A DNA stretch of 5,462 nt from Deltaproteobacteria bacterium (GTDB taxonomy: Bacteria > Myxococcota_A > Polyangia > Polyangiales > Houyiibacteriaceae), in assembly GCA_019309605.1 (NCBI GenBank), contig JAFDFW010000166.1, forward strand, positions 1 to 5,462. Direction: 5' to 3'. Every line of letters starts with the position of its first letter. Position 1 is the first letter of the stretch. Shown piece after piece: positions 4,308 to 5,462 of this stretch. The position numbers and the translations under genes are program-made. The notes under the pieces are model-generated. The model made no database searches and was not told the DNA's origin. It worked only from the letters and a program-made list of their open reading frames with translations.

Positions 4308-5462
4308 CTAGCGCCCACGCTTTGGCATGAGCGCCTTGCGAAGCTCGTCGGCGCGATCGGTGCGCTCCCAGGTGAAGGTCTTCTCAGTGCGGCCGAAATG
4401 CCCGTAGGCTGCGGTGGGGGCGTAGATCGGTCGGAGGAGGTTCAGCGTGTCGACGATCGCGGCGGGGCGAAAATCGAACACCTTGGAAACCACTTTGCTA
4501 ATCTTTTCGTCCGATACAACGCCTGTGCCGAAGGTCGTCACGTAGACACCCATCGGCTTGGCGACGCCGATCGCATACGCGACCTGCACCTCGCAGCGTG
4601 ACGCCAACTTGGCAGCCACGATGTTCTTGGCCACGTAGCGCGCGAAGTAGGCCGCGCTGCGGTCGACCTTGGAAGGGTCCTTGCCGCTGAATGCGCCACC
4701 GCCGTGCCGCCCCATACCACCGTAGGTGTCGACGATGATCTTGCGGCCCGTCAGGCCAGCGTCGCCGTAGGGACCACCGACGACAAAGCGGCCCGTCGGG
4801 TTGATGTGAAACTTGGTCTTCTTGTCGATCATCTTGGCTGGAACGGTCGGCTTGATGACCTCCTCGATGATCGCCTCTCTGAGAGCGCGTTGCTTGACGC
4901 TCGCCGCGTGCTGGGTCGACACCACGATCGCGTCGAAGCGAAGCGGCTTGTCGTCCTCATACTCGACGGTGACCTGAGTCTTACCGTCCGGGCGAAGCCC
5001 CTCGATGATGTTCTTCCTGCGGACCTGTGTGAGCCGGCGCGCGAGCTTGTGAGACAGGTCGATCGGCATCGGCATGAGTTGGCGGGTCTCGTTGACGGCG
5101 TAGCCGAACATGAGACCCTGGTCGCCAGCCCCCTGCTCCTTTTTCGCGCTGGAGTCGACGCCCATGGCGATGTCCGGCGATTGCTGCTCGACGGCAGCCA
5201 GGACTCCACAGGTATCGGCATCGAAGCCCATCGACGAGTCCGTGTAGCCAATCTCTGCGATCGTCTTTCGCACGACCTTCGCGATCTCGATGTTCGCCTT
5301 CGAGGTGACCTCACCGCCACAGACGACAAAGCCGGTCTTGACCATGGTCTCAACCGCAACGCGCGATTTCGGGTCTTGCGTGAGGTAGGCGTCGAGCAGC
5401 GAATCGCTGATCTTGTCACAGATTTTGTCTGGGTGACCCTCGGTCACGGACTCGGAAGTGAA
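4308..5462 (-). CDS. metK: S-adenosylmethionine synthetase (methionine adenosyltransferase), 5' end outside the window
   Basis: This enzyme makes S-adenosylmethionine from methionine and ATP, releasing phosphate and diphosphate, in the cytoplasm. The 384 visible residues begin with FTSESVTEGHPDK and the frame is open to the right edge, so the start codon lies beyond 5462; the E. coli enzyme has about five residues before this point. The GTG at 5447 is the Val of FTSESV, not the start. With the first visible Phe as residue 1, GHPDK is at 9-13 (ATP-binding His10), GAGDQGLMFGY at 111-121 (family signature 1), GGGAFSGKDPSKVDRSAAY at 254-272 (phosphate-binding signature 2) and YGHFGR at 353-358. 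All three domains are present, with no frameshift. The gene ends in TAG, 35 bp before the DprE1-like ATG on the same strand, so co-transcription is possible. Any SAM riboswitch or promoter would be outside the window. Confidence 0.98.
   Translation of the reverse strand, partial: FTSESVTEGHPDKICDKISDSLLDAYLTQDPKSRVAVETMVKTGFVVCGGEVTSKANIEIAKVVRKTIAEIGYTDSSMGFDADTCGVLAAVEQQSPDIAMGVDSSAKKEQGAGDQGLMFGYAVNETRQLMPMPIDLSHKLARRLTQVRRKNIIEGLRPDGKTQVTVEYEDDKPLRFDAIVVSTQHAASVKQRALREAIIEEVIKPTVPAKMIDKKTKFHINPTGRFVVGGPYGDAGLTGRKIIVDTYGGMGRHGGGAFSGKDPSKVDRSAAYFARYVAKNIVAAKLASRCEVQVAYAIGVAKPMGVYVTTFGTGVVSDEKISKVVSKVFDFRPAAIVDTLNLLRPIYAPTAAYGHFGRTEKTFTWERTDRADELRKALMPKRGR

Noticed and set aside
3115..4311. 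398-codon open frame on the + strand
   Set aside because: It is antisense to the DprE1-like gene, whose motifs are unmistakable; long antisense frames are expected in GC-rich coding DNA.
4829..5419. 196-codon open frame on the - strand inside metK
   Set aside because: Its composition is Arg/Ser-rich and it is fully covered by metK in the correct frame.
5445..5447. GTG as the metK start
   Set aside because: It is the conserved Val in FTSESV; the frame continues with family-typical residues to the window edge.

Overview
The window is GC-rich, gene-dense bacterial chromosome. The mix of a proteobacterial-type NnrS, a MetK whose C-terminal half reads much like the E. coli enzyme, and a DprE1/DprE2-like pair suggests a Gram-negative, possibly a myxobacterium or other deltaproteobacterial lineage. 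That placement is inference from family resemblance only; no rRNA or marker phylogeny is available.

Layout, left to right. Bases 1-57 are the last 18 codons of a + strand gene whose residues look like the C-terminal beta-strand of a sensor histidine kinase. Bases 58-348 contain no gene but are not empty: they hold a period-6 tandem array (85-150, mostly GACACT) and, five bases later, a 186-bp fold-back element (155-340) with 35-base arms and two smaller hairpins inside. Bases 349-1539 (-) encode an NnrS-family haem-copper membrane protein. A 62-bp divergent spacer follows, then an unrecognised four-helix membrane protein at 1602-2150 (+). A 54-bp convergent spacer with competing hairpins separates it from a - strand cluster read right to left: metK (partial, running off the right edge, stop at 4308), a DprE1-like FAD oxidoreductase (2944-4272) and a DprE2-like short-chain dehydrogenase (2205-2942).

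How the genes work together. The DprE1-like and DprE2-like genes are one base apart (TGA-G-ATG) and each matches its mycobacterial counterpart along its length, so they probably carry out the two-step C2 epimerisation of a polyprenyl-phosphoryl ribose to the arabinose form, giving a lipid-linked D-arabinofuranose donor. The prenyl-phosphate phosphoribosyltransferase and the arabinosyltransferase that would complete such a pathway are not in the window. The Cys that benzothiazinones attack in M. tuberculosis DprE1 is Ala here. metK lies 35 bp upstream on the same strand and may share a transcript, but SAM supply has no obvious link to arabinose synthesis. NnrS (nitric oxide stress) and the four-helix protein are divergent neighbours.

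The least conventional part is 85-340. Its 35-base arms pair along their whole length in + strand RNA, and the four non-Watson-Crick positions are all G-U. It could be a structured RNA, a small non-autonomous mobile element, or an unusually large terminator between convergent genes; the sequence alone does not decide.
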